Assembly: GCF_011745365.1 (NCBI RefSeq)
Contig: NW_024468912.1
Location: forward strand, 1,426,001 to 1,490,000
Source: Cryphonectria parasitica EP155
Lineage: Eukaryota; Ascomycota; Sordariomycetes; Diaporthales; Cryphonectriaceae
Direction: 5' to 3'
DNA: 64,000 bases
Part shown: in pieces, positions 36,461-48,027 of the stretch
Position numbering within the stretch: position 1 is the first letter of the stretch
Layout: every line of letters begins with the position of its first letter
The notes under the pieces: model-generated
Database searches by the model: none
What the model was told of the DNA's origin: nothing
What the model saw: the letters and a program-made list of their open reading frames with translations, nothing else
Program-made: the position numbers and the translations under genes

Positions 36461-37135
36461 ATGCAGATTGAGGGTCCTCACACCAAAGAAGAGGCGGCGC
36501 TCTTCCGCGAAGCTTTACTTTGCAACACCACCCTGCTTGAAGTCCTGTCTCGAGCCGCCACCATGGACCTCCCAGATTGGTATCTCGCCGCTGGCTCCCT
36601 GACCCAGACCGTGTGGAACATGGTGACTGACCAGCCGCCCGAGACTGGCATCGATGACTACGACCTAGTCTACTTCGACAACACAGACTTATCATGGGAG
36701 GCAGAAGACCGCGTGATCCAGCAAGGGGCCAAGATCTTCGAGGGTCTGCCCACGAGAGTAGAGATTCGGAATCAAGCCAGGGTGCACCTTTGGTATCCGC
36801 AGAAGTTTGGCGTCCCGTTTCCGGAGAATACGTCCACAGAAGGGGCCATTTCGCGGTGGATGACTGGCACGGCGCTGTTTGGGGTGCGGCTCCTACCTGA
36901 CGGGGACTGGAAGGTTTTTGCGCCGTGGGGGTTCACAGATATCTTGAACCTGGTCGTGCGGCCGAATCCAGTCAGTGCAAACAAAATGCTGTATGAAAAG
37001 AAGGTCGACAGGTGGCGGGGGATCTGGCCTGGTCTGACAGTGCTCCCCTGGCCGGAAGGCCCATCCAAGGTGAACGAAGAGGGTTCATCAGACGTAGGGC
37101 ATATAGACACTGTAACGTCATCATCTTCTCAATGA
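36461..37135 (+). CDS. Nucleotidyltransferase-like protein (DUF925 family)
   Basis: A single exon of 224 aa. The N-terminal block LPDWYLAAGSLTQTVWNMV followed by IDDYDLVYFDNTDLSWEAED is the hallmark of the DUF925 nucleotidyltransferase-fold family, in which DYDLVYFD supplies the acidic metal-binding residues. RVEIRNQARVHLWYPQKFG and a C-terminal VRPNPVSANKMLYEKKVDRW also match. Members are conserved from bacteria to fungi, and their biological substrate is not established. The protein lacks a signal peptide or membrane segment and is probably cytosolic. ATG 36461 (CCAAGATGC) is the first in frame. The gene converges on the membrane-protein gene starting its stop at 37310. Confidence 0.87.
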   Translation: MQIEGPHTKEEAALFREALLCNTTLLEVLSRAATMDLPDWYLAAGSLTQTVWNMVTDQPPETGIDDYDLVYFDNTDLSWEAEDRVIQQGAKIFEGLPTRVEIRNQARVHLWYPQKFGVPFPENTSTEGAISRWMTGTALFGVRLLPDGDWKVFAPWGFTDILNLVVRPNPVSANKMLYEKKVDRWRGIWPGLTVLPWPEGPSKVNEEGSSDVGHIDTVTSSSSQ

Positions 37136-37309
37136 AAGTGTATGTACACAATAGATTACTACATGAAGCCTGTATCAAAGTACCATCCCGCATGAGTCTT
37201 TGCCCAGGGTGGACCTTGAGGGACGCAGCCACGATGCAAATTAGAGATACAAGTGTCCACGAGATAAAAAAGTATATACTTGTCAATAAATCCAGCACTG
37301 AAACAAGCA

Positions 37310-38929
37310 TCATTTCGCTGCCACATCTTGCAAGCCCGACTTTCCTTTTGCTCGATCATCCTGTCTAAACCATAGAGACCAGCCAGACCCTCGCCCCCCT
37401 AGCGATGTGCGGATGTCTCGAAACTTGAAAAAGTCCAGAGACGGCTGAAGAAGCAGGCCAAGAGAGAACGCAGACGACTCCCGGGGCGAGCATGTTGAAC
37501 ACGAGCTGATGCTGCACCTGTCGATCGGGTCTCGTTTCGGCCGTGGGTCAGTCGAGTTGTGCAGCCTGAATTTATTCTGTAGTCTCTGGACCGGGCAATC
37601 GACAGTCGCGGCACACTGATCGCGCCCTTCAAGGTCTTTGTCGTCGGCCCCCGAGATGTTCAGGTCAGGTGACTGCTTTTCTGTTGATCCTGACAGGCTT
37701 TGTGCATCTTTTGCATCTGCGAGGCCGTCTCTCGCGTTTGCAGACGTGTTTGTTCTGGACGTTGTGCCCGACGACGTACTCTTGAGCTTGGTGATGGACC
37801 GCCCAAAATAAGGGAGAGAGCCGCCACGTTTTCTGAGCCGCACTATGAAGTAGAAGAGGAGTGCAATCACAACGACGGCAGAGCTGCTACCGGCTGAGAG
37901 AAGGTCAGTCTTTGATTCAACGTAGTTACCTCTCGGACACGTGGGATGTGCAAACTTACCAGCAATGCCAGTCACTTGGGCTGAGGACATTCCAGACCCT
38001 GATCCTGACCCTGAGGACACAGATGCCGGAGCGGGAGATGAGGACAATGCTGTCGAGGTAACTTGTGCTGCGAGCGTGGCAGTGGCAGTCTGCAATTGCA
38101 CTGATGGTGCTACTGAAGGTGGTAGTGGGTTTTCGACTGATGGCGTTTGACTGGCCACTGGGATCGACTGTACTGAGGTTGAAGTCTGGGTAGAGAATGA
38201 CGTTTGAGTCGAAGAGGTAGTTAGGGATAAGATAGAGGTCGTCAGTTCAGTAGGTGCAGGTGGCGCCACCTCAGGCACGACTCCTGGCTGGACTGCCGCT
38301 GGAGTTGGTGATGACAGCACAGACGTTGACTGGGTTTCAATACTGGACGAGGTTTGTGTATATGACGAGGATGAGTATGTCTGCGTCGTGGTTGTCTCCG
38401 TCTGCGGTCGACTGTTGTTGTGTTGCGAGCTTGTCTTGGGATCTTGTTCTGGGTTCTGACCCTGATGCTGCCCACTGCCCTGATTCTGATTTTGTCCTTG
38501 CTCTTGATCCTGAGATGATCCCTGGTTCTTGTCGCCGCTATTATTTGGACTCTGCCCCTCCTTCTGGTATCCGTTTTCACTTGGCTCCGGACTGCCACTA
38601 CCCTCGCCCTCAAATCGGCTGTTCCCCTGCTGCGGCGGGGCTTGACCCTCGCCCGAGCTCTTATCTTGACCATAATTCTGACCTCGATTCGGGGCTTGGC
38701 TCGAATCTTCATGTTGCCCGTTGTTACCATTGCTCTGGTCTTCTCGACCACCTTCTGTTGTATCAGCCGAATGGCTTTCCGGCGAGCTTGCTTGATCTGG
38801 GCGCTGGTTTTGAGCGTCGAAATTCCCGTCGTTAGGAAATTCGTGCGGCTGTGCAGTTTGTCGTTCCGAGATCATTTTCGCTGGATCTTCCCACGACTCT
38901 CTGGCGGCCTTCCACCGCAATACTCCCAT
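37310..38929 (-). CDS. Ser/Thr/Gln-rich single-pass membrane protein (Mid2/sensor-like)
   Basis: An uninterrupted frame of 539 codons, but 37894-37959 is a perfect intron (GTAAGT, CTGAC, CTCTCAG) of 66 nt without stops. Spliced, the protein has 517 aa and reads ITGIA-AGSSSAVVVIALLFYFIVRLRKRGG, the usual Ala/Gly-rich entry into a single transmembrane helix with a basic stop. Outside lies a long Gln/Asn/Gly- then Ser/Thr-rich stalk, typical of glycosylated cell-wall sensors. The cytosolic tail of about 190 residues is basic with a short Cys cluster. No signal peptide follows this ATG. A possible first exon at 39128-39078 (MAWTIFLLSRIILL...), joined by GTGTGC...TTTAG to 38953, would supply one; I could not confirm it. 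Function unknown. Confidence 0.65.
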   Translation of the reverse strand: MGVLRWKAARESWEDPAKMISERQTAQPHEFPNDGNFDAQNQRPDQASSPESHSADTTEGGREDQSNGNNGQHEDSSQAPNRGQNYGQDKSSGEGQAPPQQGNSRFEGEGSGSPEPSENGYQKEGQSPNNSGDKNQGSSQDQEQGQNQNQGSGQHQGQNPEQDPKTSSQHNNSRPQTETTTTQTYSSSSYTQTSSSIETQSTSVLSSPTPAAVQPGVVPEVAPPAPTELTTSILSLTTSSTQTSFSTQTSTSVQSIPVASQTPSVENPLPPSVAPSVQLQTATATLAAQVTSTALSSSPAPASVSSGSGSGSGMSSAQVTGIAGKFAHPTCPRGNYVESKTDLLSAGSSSAVVVIALLFYFIVRLRKRGGSLPYFGRSITKLKSTSSGTTSRTNTSANARDGLADAKDAQSLSGSTEKQSPDLNISGADDKDLEGRDQCAATVDCPVQRLQNKFRLHNSTDPRPKRDPIDRCSISSCSTCSPRESSAFSLGLLLQPSLDFFKFRDIRTSLGGRGSGWSLWFRQDDRAKGKSGLQDVAAK

Positions 38930-41735
38930 CTCTTCTGCAGCCGATGAGAAGCACTAAACAGGCCGAAATTGTGTGATGTAGTGGCGAATGGGCCTCAAAG
39001 GGATTAAAATTCGATGCCTTGCTCAGACAGAAACCCATTGACAGCCATGGGTGGGAAGATTGTCCTCGGTAGCACACCGGTGACTTCAATAGAATGATTC
39101 TCGACAACAAAAAAATCGTCCAAGCCATCTGGCACCCACTCGATACTTCAGAGGATCAGATCGGTCTTTGAAGAGCACTTCACATCTTTCAGACGACAGA
39201 GGGTGTTCGTCCCCTTGAAGAGCTCTCAGTTCGGATACGTCTCGCCATTCTCCTTGCCTAGCCTCCATTGACGACCAACCCCCTCTAACCAGCTTCACCC
39301 AGCAAATCAGTGTCAAAAACATGGGCCGAAAGCCTGAGCGCTCCTCCGCCCGATCACTTCCCGCGCCTGAGGGCGTAGCAAATAAGGCCTTCTGCCATGG
39401 CAAGCTAGCTACGTGTGGACAGAATGAACCCTGGCACATGATGTGCTATGGCCTCTGCGCCGATTCGTTTGGTGGATCAAACAACAGTGGCGGCGAAAGG
39501 GATGCTGTGATAGGCCAGCTGGTTGCGGTTGGGGATTCTTGCCGAATAAGCTTCAGCCTGAAACCAAATCAGGCCAAACCCACAAGACATCAGTCGAAAC
39601 AACCCCCATTTAAAATTCCGAGCACGGATATGCGGTGCCTAAAGTTCCGAGTGCAACACTCTCCTACAAGCATGATTATTACCTAGAATTTGTCTGGTGT
39701 ATAGAAATGTCGATATGTGGGCTTGTTCTTGAGTTCAGATTGCTTTTCACCCCACAGCTTCACATCCCATCAGTGGAAGTTCAATGCAGACATGGTCTGT
39801 ACTCGTGTGAGATTAGCTATGTCGGCTCATGTTTTAGACGGGATGATAGCTGTTGAAAGATTGCGGAGAGATGGAAGCTGTTAACTTCCTTCATAGCTCT
39901 GGCTTTCTGAGGTCTCGACGAATTAAACAATCACTTCAAATTCCTCAGCATGTCTCATTTCACTTGATTGAATCTCAACAGCACATTCCAATAGCCCTGT
40001 GAATTTCATAATGTCTCAACACTGTATCAATTTTACGTAGCTCTTCACTCTGATTATATTTTGCTGAATGCTATGACTATGGACTTTCTCATGACAACTG
40101 CTCCGTAAGGTTAATTAAGTAATTGAAGCTTGCGAGCTTATGGCTTCTATGTTGACTGTTTTGAGTAAGTCTATAGATATCTGCTCACTCGCTGCAGATA
40201 TTGTAAAGGCATCTCACCGAAATTGCGCGTATCTAAGTATTGTTATGAAACGTCATATTCCCGACAATATCAATTACAAAGTATACTATCAGTCTGTCAT
40301 CTGGTTTATGAAAATGGTCCTGATGCATGTCTCCTGACCTGTTGTTAACAACTTATTAAGGCCCCTCTCGGAGATACAACCACGCAAGATGGTTCGATGG
40401 AAGCTCGTCCTGTCTGGTCAAGGAGCATTACGTTGTACCAATGACCTCATCATTTAGGTATCGCCCGCTCATCTCACGGGTAGTAACCGTGTACCACGAT
40501 GCACAGAAGCATCACCAACGAGCCTCGGCCTCATGAGCAGTCGAGCATAGCTCCATTCCGTAATCAGCCGAGTTTGCTGCTTTTTTATGGTCAAACTCTC
40601 GCTCCCGTTCAGCGAACTCGGAAGGATTGGCGCCTCACATACAACTGAATCGCATTGACGGACATCCGACCCAGGCAGAGAGAGAGAGAGAGAGAGAGGT
40701 TACATTGCCGTGGAGTGCTTGGAACCCGGGTCTCCGAGACGTCGATGGAGGCAAATAGTTTTCAAGACCATTATCGACACCATCATCGCCACCATCACCC
40801 ACAGCTGAAATGAATGCTGTCTAACGTGACACGGAAAAAGATCACAGAGGGTACTAGCTCTGAATAGAAACAGTAACGTTGTTAGCAAGCGGATACCTTT
40901 CAAGAAAAGAACTAAATTAATAGTCAGTAGTCAGCACGCTCTTGAGTACGATTTGCCATTCGAATTCAGCCTCACATGAGTAAGTAACTAGTATTTTTCT
41001 CATTCCAGGCTACCATGACATCAATAATTCTACGAAGCAACGTTTTGAACAGCATCCTCGATCAGGACCACGACACAGCCTTCCTGAACACTTAAGTCTC
41101 CTAGAAGAAACTGCAAGGGATCTTCTCATCCAGCTCAAGTGTCTTGGACGTCCTCGTTCCACCGCGTAAAAATTCATCTTGGCACCCTACCGTCAGTAAA
41201 AGCGGTGAGTGGACACAGCAGATGCCGAGACGGTAGGCACAAAATAACACAGCCCAGCCACAAGTAACGTTGGAGAGATCTTCCCGCAGCGGTTCCCAGG
41301 ACGCAAGGGAATACGAGGGCTTGGCAACCCCGTATCCCATCCACACCTTTTTGGGCTTGTCGATGTCATCCCGAACGGGTCAACTTAGCGGGCCCTTGGG
41401 TTGGGCCTTCTATCCCAAAAAGGCGGTCTCTGTTGATTCAGGGCTAAAAATGGTAGTAGCATCCATTGTCTTGCAGCAGCTACTATGCGGCGATCATCGC
41501 GCTCATCCGCCAGGCGGAGTAGTAAATCAGGGCACAGGAACAGGAAAGGACGAAAAGGAAGAGGGGAAAAAAAGAATAAAGTCGTCACGATGCCCTTTAT
41601 CGTGAATCCTCTCTCTCATCAGATTATAGCCCAAACCTGCATCCAACTCCTAATTAAAACATCCAGCTCCTACTTGAGAAGATTCCGCCGTTGACTTTCA
41701 TCCGCCCCATCACACTCATCTAAAAATCAAGGACG
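38930..41735. other. Gene-empty interval (2.8 kb)
   Basis: Apart from a possible upstream exon of the neighbouring membrane protein (39078-39128, minus strand), nothing here is supported as coding. 39900-40330 is AT-rich. A GA dinucleotide run lies at 40677-40698. Confidence 0.5.
40677..40698. repeat. (GA)11 microsatellite
   Basis: Uninterrupted GA dinucleotide run in a gene-empty interval. Confidence 0.9.
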
Positions 41736-42453
41736 ATGCATCTCCTCTACACCTCCTCCCTCCTGTCCCTCCTCCCCTACGCGCTGGGCCGGTCCACACC
41801 AAAGACCCTGCCCCAGCGCGACGATGCCTCCTCCACCTCCTCCTGCTCCGCAACATCCTTCGACGAGGCCGGCTGGACGATCGAGGACTTCGACTACCAC
41901 GCCTCCTACGTCTTCAGCACGCCCGCGCACCAGAACTCATGGGGCTACGCCAGCTTCAACCTCACCAACCCGGCCGTGCCCGACACCGTCGCGTCGTGCA
42001 GCGCATCCAGCGACCAGCTCGAGGACTTCTTCTACGGGACCGTCTGGTACGACTGTGCGGGGTCGGACGCGGCGCCCGCTACCTTCGCCTTCAGCAGGCC
42101 CAGCGGGGAGCTGGACATCAACCAGACGTGGGTGTGTGATGATGAGGACCCGCAGTACCCGTAAGCCAAGTCCTTTACCTTGTTTTTGGTCTCTTCTTCC
42201 TTTTCTTCCTCTTTGATTATTGTTATGATTCATCATCATGATTCTCTCGACCGGTACTTGGTGGCTGATGATGAAGCAAAACCCCAGAACAACATTCACC
42301 GCCTATGGTAAGATCAATTTGACGCTTGACTGCACCGAGACAACATATCAGAATGAGAATTGGACCATTGGCCAGATCTACTCGGACAGGGAAGTCACAT
42401 GTGCGCCCGTGTCACTTCACCTGGAGCCGTACGAGATGACAGGAGTAGCCTAG
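41736..42453 (+). CDS. Secreted AA1-like domain protein
   Basis: Exons 41736-42160 and 42288-42453 (196 aa) across a 127-nt intron (GTAAGC, CCCCAG). A signal peptide is visible (MHLLYTSSLLSLLPYALGRS). The mature part has paired cysteines (about six), aromatic beta-strand blocks (WTIEDFDYHASYVF, SWGYASFNLTNP, FYGTVWYDC) and the segment FTAYGKINLTLDC. I read this as the AA1-like beta-barrel family of small fungal secreted proteins, named for Alternaria Alt a 1. Several NxT/S sequons suggest glycosylation. Such proteins occur in plant-associated fungi, but a role here is not shown by sequence. The family assignment rests on overall pattern, so it is moderately certain. Confidence 0.75.
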
Positions 42454-43185
42454 AGCTCATATACAATTGATAATCACCAGAACAGATGCTGAATCCGTTT
42501 TACGTTTAATACTAGCAATTATCACACCAGAGAATATAAGGCAGATCACAAAGCCACCTACATTTGATATGTATCAATAGCAGCAGAGCATGACAAATGA
42601 AAATCGTAGAGTTTTAAGTATTTACTCTTCTTGTCTATCTCAACATGGCCAATCGAGTGAGGCCCTTTTCTTCGTTTCCCTTCCTCCTCCAATCCAACGA
42701 TGAATGCATCTTTGCTTGTGCTAAGATTCATTGGAGATAAGGTCAGAGAATCACCGCACCATGTATTTAAACGCCAACGCAATCCTCAACTTCAGGTCCC
42801 ATCGTAGCGTCACCTAATAATGACGCTAGAGCGCTCTGTTCTGGCGAGGCTCTATTGTGGACCCGACCGTCCACAACACCAGTAAGTAGATTCCGAAAAG
42901 CCAACCATAAATCGAACGCCAGCTCCTCTGAACGCCGCAGAGAAGTAATGTCCTCGCGGCATCGAGGAACGATGCCTCCGTTCGCATCAAAGATATATAC
43001 TATTCCTTCCCCAGAGACGCTCGTACACAGGTATTATTTCACCCCTTGCCTACCGCCGCTCTGAAACTGTACAGACATTTGGAATTGAAAGAAGAAGACA
43101 GAAAAAGGTAAAAAGGTCCTCAAGACAAGGTAGTCTAGAGGTTTGCTGGAGACTTGTCGTACCCAGCCACGTTGCTTTCGAGCCC
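42454..43185. other. Intergenic region between convergent genes
   Basis: 732 bp between the AA1-like gene and the 3' end of the histone demethylase. No exon seen. Confidence 0.5.
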
Positions 43186-46100
43186 CTAACTCTGCATACT
43201 TGCTCTTCGCAAGTCCAGCATCATCTTCTCCACCAAGTCTTCATTGCCTGCTGGAGTTTCGGGAAATTGCCTGACAGCCACACGATTCGCAGCTAATTCC
43301 GAGGGAGTTGTTGCTTGAGTTCCGAATGGCCTTTGCTCATGCTTGGCGCCCAGGTCTGGCTGAGAAGGAGTGCGGAGACGAGGGAAGTGGCTCAGGCTGG
43401 AACGCGGAGTATGGCTGCGGCTACGAGGCATTCGAAATTGTGTTTCTGTGGCATCGGATATTCTGCGCAACTGATGCTTCAGCTGCTGAGCCGGGGATTC
43501 GTGTGTATCGGGGTCCACGTCCATAGAACCAGGGCTGAAGGGACGTTGTCCTGTTGATGGAATGCCCGCTGATGATATGGGAGGTATGGACGCCATGGGA
43601 TAATTTTGCAACGCGGCTGCGACGGTCTTCGCGCCACCTGAAAGGTCCGACGTTGGATGTCCAGCTTGGCTCGGATTGTACGTCATCTGTGATGATGAGT
43701 CGGCCTGCATTCTCATTGCAGTGTGAAATGGATTTTTAGGGACTGACGATGTGCGCTGATGACCCGGGTCTCGAGCCGAAGATGATGATGGCGACATAGC
43801 TGGAGCATACGAAGAAGTCGGAGACGCCGCGCCGTAGCGGGGTGACGCACTTGACGAGGCCGGGTTCGAGGATGGGTGCGATGGTGGGGGGCCCGTCAAG
43901 CCTTGTAGGCCTCCACCCAGGTTGAAACTAAGCCGCCGGTTGCCGTTGTTGTTGTTGTTCTTGCTGAAGGGGACAGCGTCGGGTTTCTTCATGAGATGTT
44001 TCCGAAGGTCACCTTCGTAGCCATTCGTGAATCCACCCCACAGTGCATAGGGTGTTCTGTAGCGCGAAGTGTCCCTACGAGCCAAGAACTGCGTTAGAAG
44101 CTGAAACAAACGGCACACAAAGGTAGGCTGGCCAGAGTGCTCACCTGTTATGGTAGGATTGGAAGAAACGGAACTTTTGCCAAGCATACTGGGGTGCAGC
44201 TTGTGGTGCAGCCTGTGGGGGAGTTTGTGCCAGGTAAGACTGTCCTGACACCGGCTGCTGCTGAGCAGGCAGAGTAGTCTGTGGTAATGGGCCTTGGTGG
44301 GGGCTTGGTGAGGCCTGTGATTGCGGATGGGGTGCACCAGCTGGCGCAAACGGATACAGCGCAGCCTGTGTATGCTGAGGAGTCATCACGCGAGCAGACG
44401 CGCCGGGTTGGGCTGCATGCACCCAGTCTGACGTATGAGGAGGTCCCGCCGTGAAAGGGGCGTTGACGGGTTGTGAGGCCTGCTGCGGCTGTGGACTGTG
44501 AGCCATCAGTACGGATCGATTTGCGGTAAAAGCGCCTGAACCGTTGAACCGAGGATCGGTACCAAATGACAATGGCGGAACACCAATGGTGCCGGGGGTC
44601 TGGGTGCCGAATTTCGGAGCACTGAACGGCGTGATCAGCGACGTGTCTACGGGCTTCCTTGGTTTGTAGACATAAGGCTTCTCTGGCTTTGGGGCCGCCT
44701 GGGCTCTTGGCTGCGGTGCGTGAGTAGTGCCGTGGGATACGTGGTGTTGTGGTCCAGCGGATGATGGTGGTGGAGGAGGTGGTGGTGGCAGTGGGGCTTG
44801 TTTCTTTGGTTTCGGAATGGTATCCAAGAAATGACTCTTGGGGTTGTATTGTGGCCTGCGCGGGTCCTCGGTGTACTGCGCCTTGGCTTCGGTGGAAGTC
44901 TTTCCAAGATAGTGCCAGATTTGATTCTCCTTTGACAAGTCCACCTTAATCTGAGCACTGTTCTCGCACTCGGCTGGTTCGCATGTGTGGTACTCCGCCC
45001 ACACGTAATCCTTGCCGGGTATAGAGCCCTCGACGAACCTGAGGCCAGCTCTCGGGGGCTCATCCGCAGACCGCTTGGCGTTGATCTCCTCTTGGGCCTT
45101 CCTGGACGAAGGCATCGGCAATGCGCTTGGTGAGGCTTTGGGCAGATGAAAATCGGCAGGATCGGGCAGAAGCAGCCATTTCCACTCTACCTCGACACGT
45201 GAGCTGCGTATAGTTAGCACAATCTCCCTTTCGCTCGGAGGGATAGCATAGAGCGCGTACCCATTTGGGATGATATCCAGTAATAGGGTTTCTTCGTCGT
45301 GGCGATTCTCAACGACAACACCAGCAAAAATTTCCTTCCTAAAGAACTGCATCTGGCAGATCTCGCCCTTCTTGAGAGACGCTGCAGCCTTTTTGATGCG
45401 GGCATTCTCCTCGAGCATACCGCTATCCATCGTCTTGTCCCGCTTGGTCCGGTGGAAGCGACAGCTGAACTCGAACGCTTGCTCCTTGTACTCAGTTCCA
45501 TCCTTGTCAAAGACGGGCACGTCACCCTCCTCCACAAACACGCCAGCCGCTGCAGCGCACGTTGCATGATACGAGCGAGGACATTTCTTCTGTGAGCACT
45601 GGAAGCAGGCGCCCCGCTTTGACTTGCAGTAAAGGCACTTGAGCTCGAAACGCGCTTTCCCGATGCCCGACGTATTAAACACGATCTCTTCCCCGTTGAC
45701 AGTCTCGATGTATGTCTCAGGAAGGTACAGTGCACAGAAACGATGCGCCTTGCGACCATCGTCTGTTGCAAGGATCTCGCACCCAGCCATGTCGTTGGGA
45801 CACAGACAGCAAGGTGGTTCGACATGCGTCTTGACCCGCAGCCGGAGCTTCTTGGGCTTGTCTTTCTTGTCCTTGCTGATCCTCGCACGCTTCCGTTTCT
45901 GAACACCAGCCTTAATGCGGACAGCATGGCTCGAAGGCGGTGACGGAAGGCCAGTCTCGTCATCATCCTCGTCCTCGTCATCATCCTCGTCTTCATCATC
46001 GTCTTCGTCCGAGTCCCAGTACTCTGGCGTCGGCTCGCCGCGCATCTTTCTCTCGATCTCGTAAACATCAACCCAGACGCTGTCCTGGGCCTGTGCGCAT

Positions 46101-48027
46101 TCGCACTTCTTGGCGATCTTTCCCATGGGCAGCCACGAGTCCAGGGCGAAATTGACGGCTTCGGCGCAGTTATAGCCCAGATTGTACCCAGAGTGGTAAC
46201 CATAGGGATAGGTGACCACAAACTCCCCTGGGTAGGAGAGGCACTTGTTGACCTTGATGTTGTATTGCTGGAGGAGATGCGAGGGGGATATGAGGAAGGC
46301 CTTGTGGCGCAGGAACTGATCGCAGGCTTTGGCCTCGGTGGGCCAGATGCTCTTCATGGCTGCCTCGAACCGACGGGCGTCGGCCTGCGATATACTGTAC
46401 CATTGCTTGGGGGCGCCGAAATGAAGATAGTTGATGCTGTAGAGATCAACGTCTTCCAAATGCCATGCGAAAGTAGCCTTCCACATGCCTAGGTAGAGAT
46501 AGGCTGTATTAACGCCAGGTACTTTTGTGCCAAGCACATCCAAAAGATTGGGTAGCTTGTTCAGATTCCATAGCTCGGTGTCCTCGTGAAAGAGGGTGCC
46601 CATGAGATCGGCCCCATAGAGCGGGGTGGCGTAGGTCAGCGTCTTCCAGTAGGTGCGCTCAAGCTCCTCGCAACGCTCTGGCGTATAATCGGAGATGTCC
46701 ATGTTGTAGTCAAAGTCCTTGAAAGCCTCCTCGTCTATCATGGCTGAGCCCTCGCGCCTGCTGTACTTGCGACGAGCAGACGTAGACTGGACTTTGGGTT
46801 TCGCCTGTCTGCTGAACCCCATCCGTCTCGGCGGCTCATCCGCACAGTCGTCCTCCTCCTCCTTGATACCGGGGTCCTGCTCGATGGAGTCAACGACGCC
46901 CTCACCCTTGTCGTGCACAGCAGGGTTAGGAGACTCGGGGGTCATGGGTCGGTCCTCGGCATCGGTGTCGTCATCCTTAATGATCTTCCTAGGCCTTCCG
47001 CGCCCACCACCCCGACCCCCTCGGCCTCGTTTAGCGTTCCTGCCACGGCGGCTAGGCGTACTCGCAGTAGAAGGAGTGCTGGGCTTGCCTGCGGCGGCAG
47101 CACCTCGGGTACGGGCCGTGGGCTTGGGCTTGTCGGCATTGGCGCGACGCTCCCCACGTCTGGCGGGAGGCTGGTGCTCGCTCTGATCGCACAGTTGTCT
47201 CCACTGAGGCACATTGTATGATCGCTGATGGAGGATATTGACCTGACGGTAAGTTCCATTGAAGCCCATGATGTCTTGTTTGATCGGTTCGCGGACTCGG
47301 ACTTGTTTAACGAGGTCGTCGAGGGGTGGTAAGGAGTCCTTCCACTCCTGGGGAGGAATAATCTTTATGATGCCAGATTTCATGCCATAAGAATCGACTG
47401 CTGCCATCTATTTCGAATTCAAAAGTTAGTGAGCGGCTTGACGCATTCTAGGCGCACATGCCCGCCTCGGCGCAAACGTACAAATTTCTTGAAATCCTTG
47501 AACTGTTCCATGGTGGGCCTGAAGACCGGGACGGTGCCAGACCAATGGTCTGGAAACACCTCGCCGATATCATCATCTTGATCGGGGGTCGGGGCCTGCT
47601 CTGGCTGCTCTGGTGCAGCCTCGTCACCAACGTTGTCGCCGCCGGGGGCAGGGCCCCGGGTGGGGTCTGGATCGGAGGCTGCTGCCGACACAGTAGGCGG
47701 GGCGGGCGAGTCGAGCCTGATGTCGTCGGCATTGGCAATTGCCTCGTCGAAATCGCTCAGCTCTGAATCGGTACTGCAGTCGACATTGTTCGAATCGGGT
47801 GGCGAATGTAAACCGGTGGGCTTGGAGGATAGGGAGGAGGAGTTCGTGGTAGTCTCGTTGGGTTTGCGGTCGAGGTCGGCGCCTAGGTGGGCTTCTGGGG
47901 AGTGGGCGACGGCAATAGAGGAGGAAACGACAGAGCCGCCTTCATTGTGAGGTTGAAGTTGGTCATGGTCGTGCTCACGACCGTGAGATTGGCCCGGCGC
48001 CGCAGCGCCGGTCGGGTCCGTTGACAT
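43186..48027 (-). CDS. KDM4/JHDM3-type histone lysine demethylase (JmjN-JmjC-PHD)
   Basis: Nuclear Fe(II)/2-oxoglutarate dioxygenase predicted to demethylate histone H3 lysines (K9/K36 in characterised relatives). Exons 48027-47482, 47407-44145 and 44074-43186 (1565 aa); introns of 74 and 70 nt. The JmjN domain is split by intron 1: TVPVFRPTMEQFKDFKKF joins MAAVDSYGMKSGIIKIIPPQEW. The JmjC core has WHLEDVDLYSINYLHFGAPKQWY with Fe ligands H498 and E500, and distal H587 in YPYGYHSGYNLGYN. After a very acidic run (DEDDDEDEDDD) comes an extended PHD starting CCLCPNDMAGC and ending CPRSYHATCAAAAG, then a Tudor-like stretch. The last 450 residues are Pro/Gln/Ser-rich and disordered. A basic GRGGRGGGRGRPRK motif near 310 looks like an AT-hook. 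The upstream GTG-led extension was not used. Confidence 0.93.

Noticed and set aside
39321..39686. Plus-strand ATG open frame of 121 codons
   Set aside because: Composition is not coding-like and no family is recognised.
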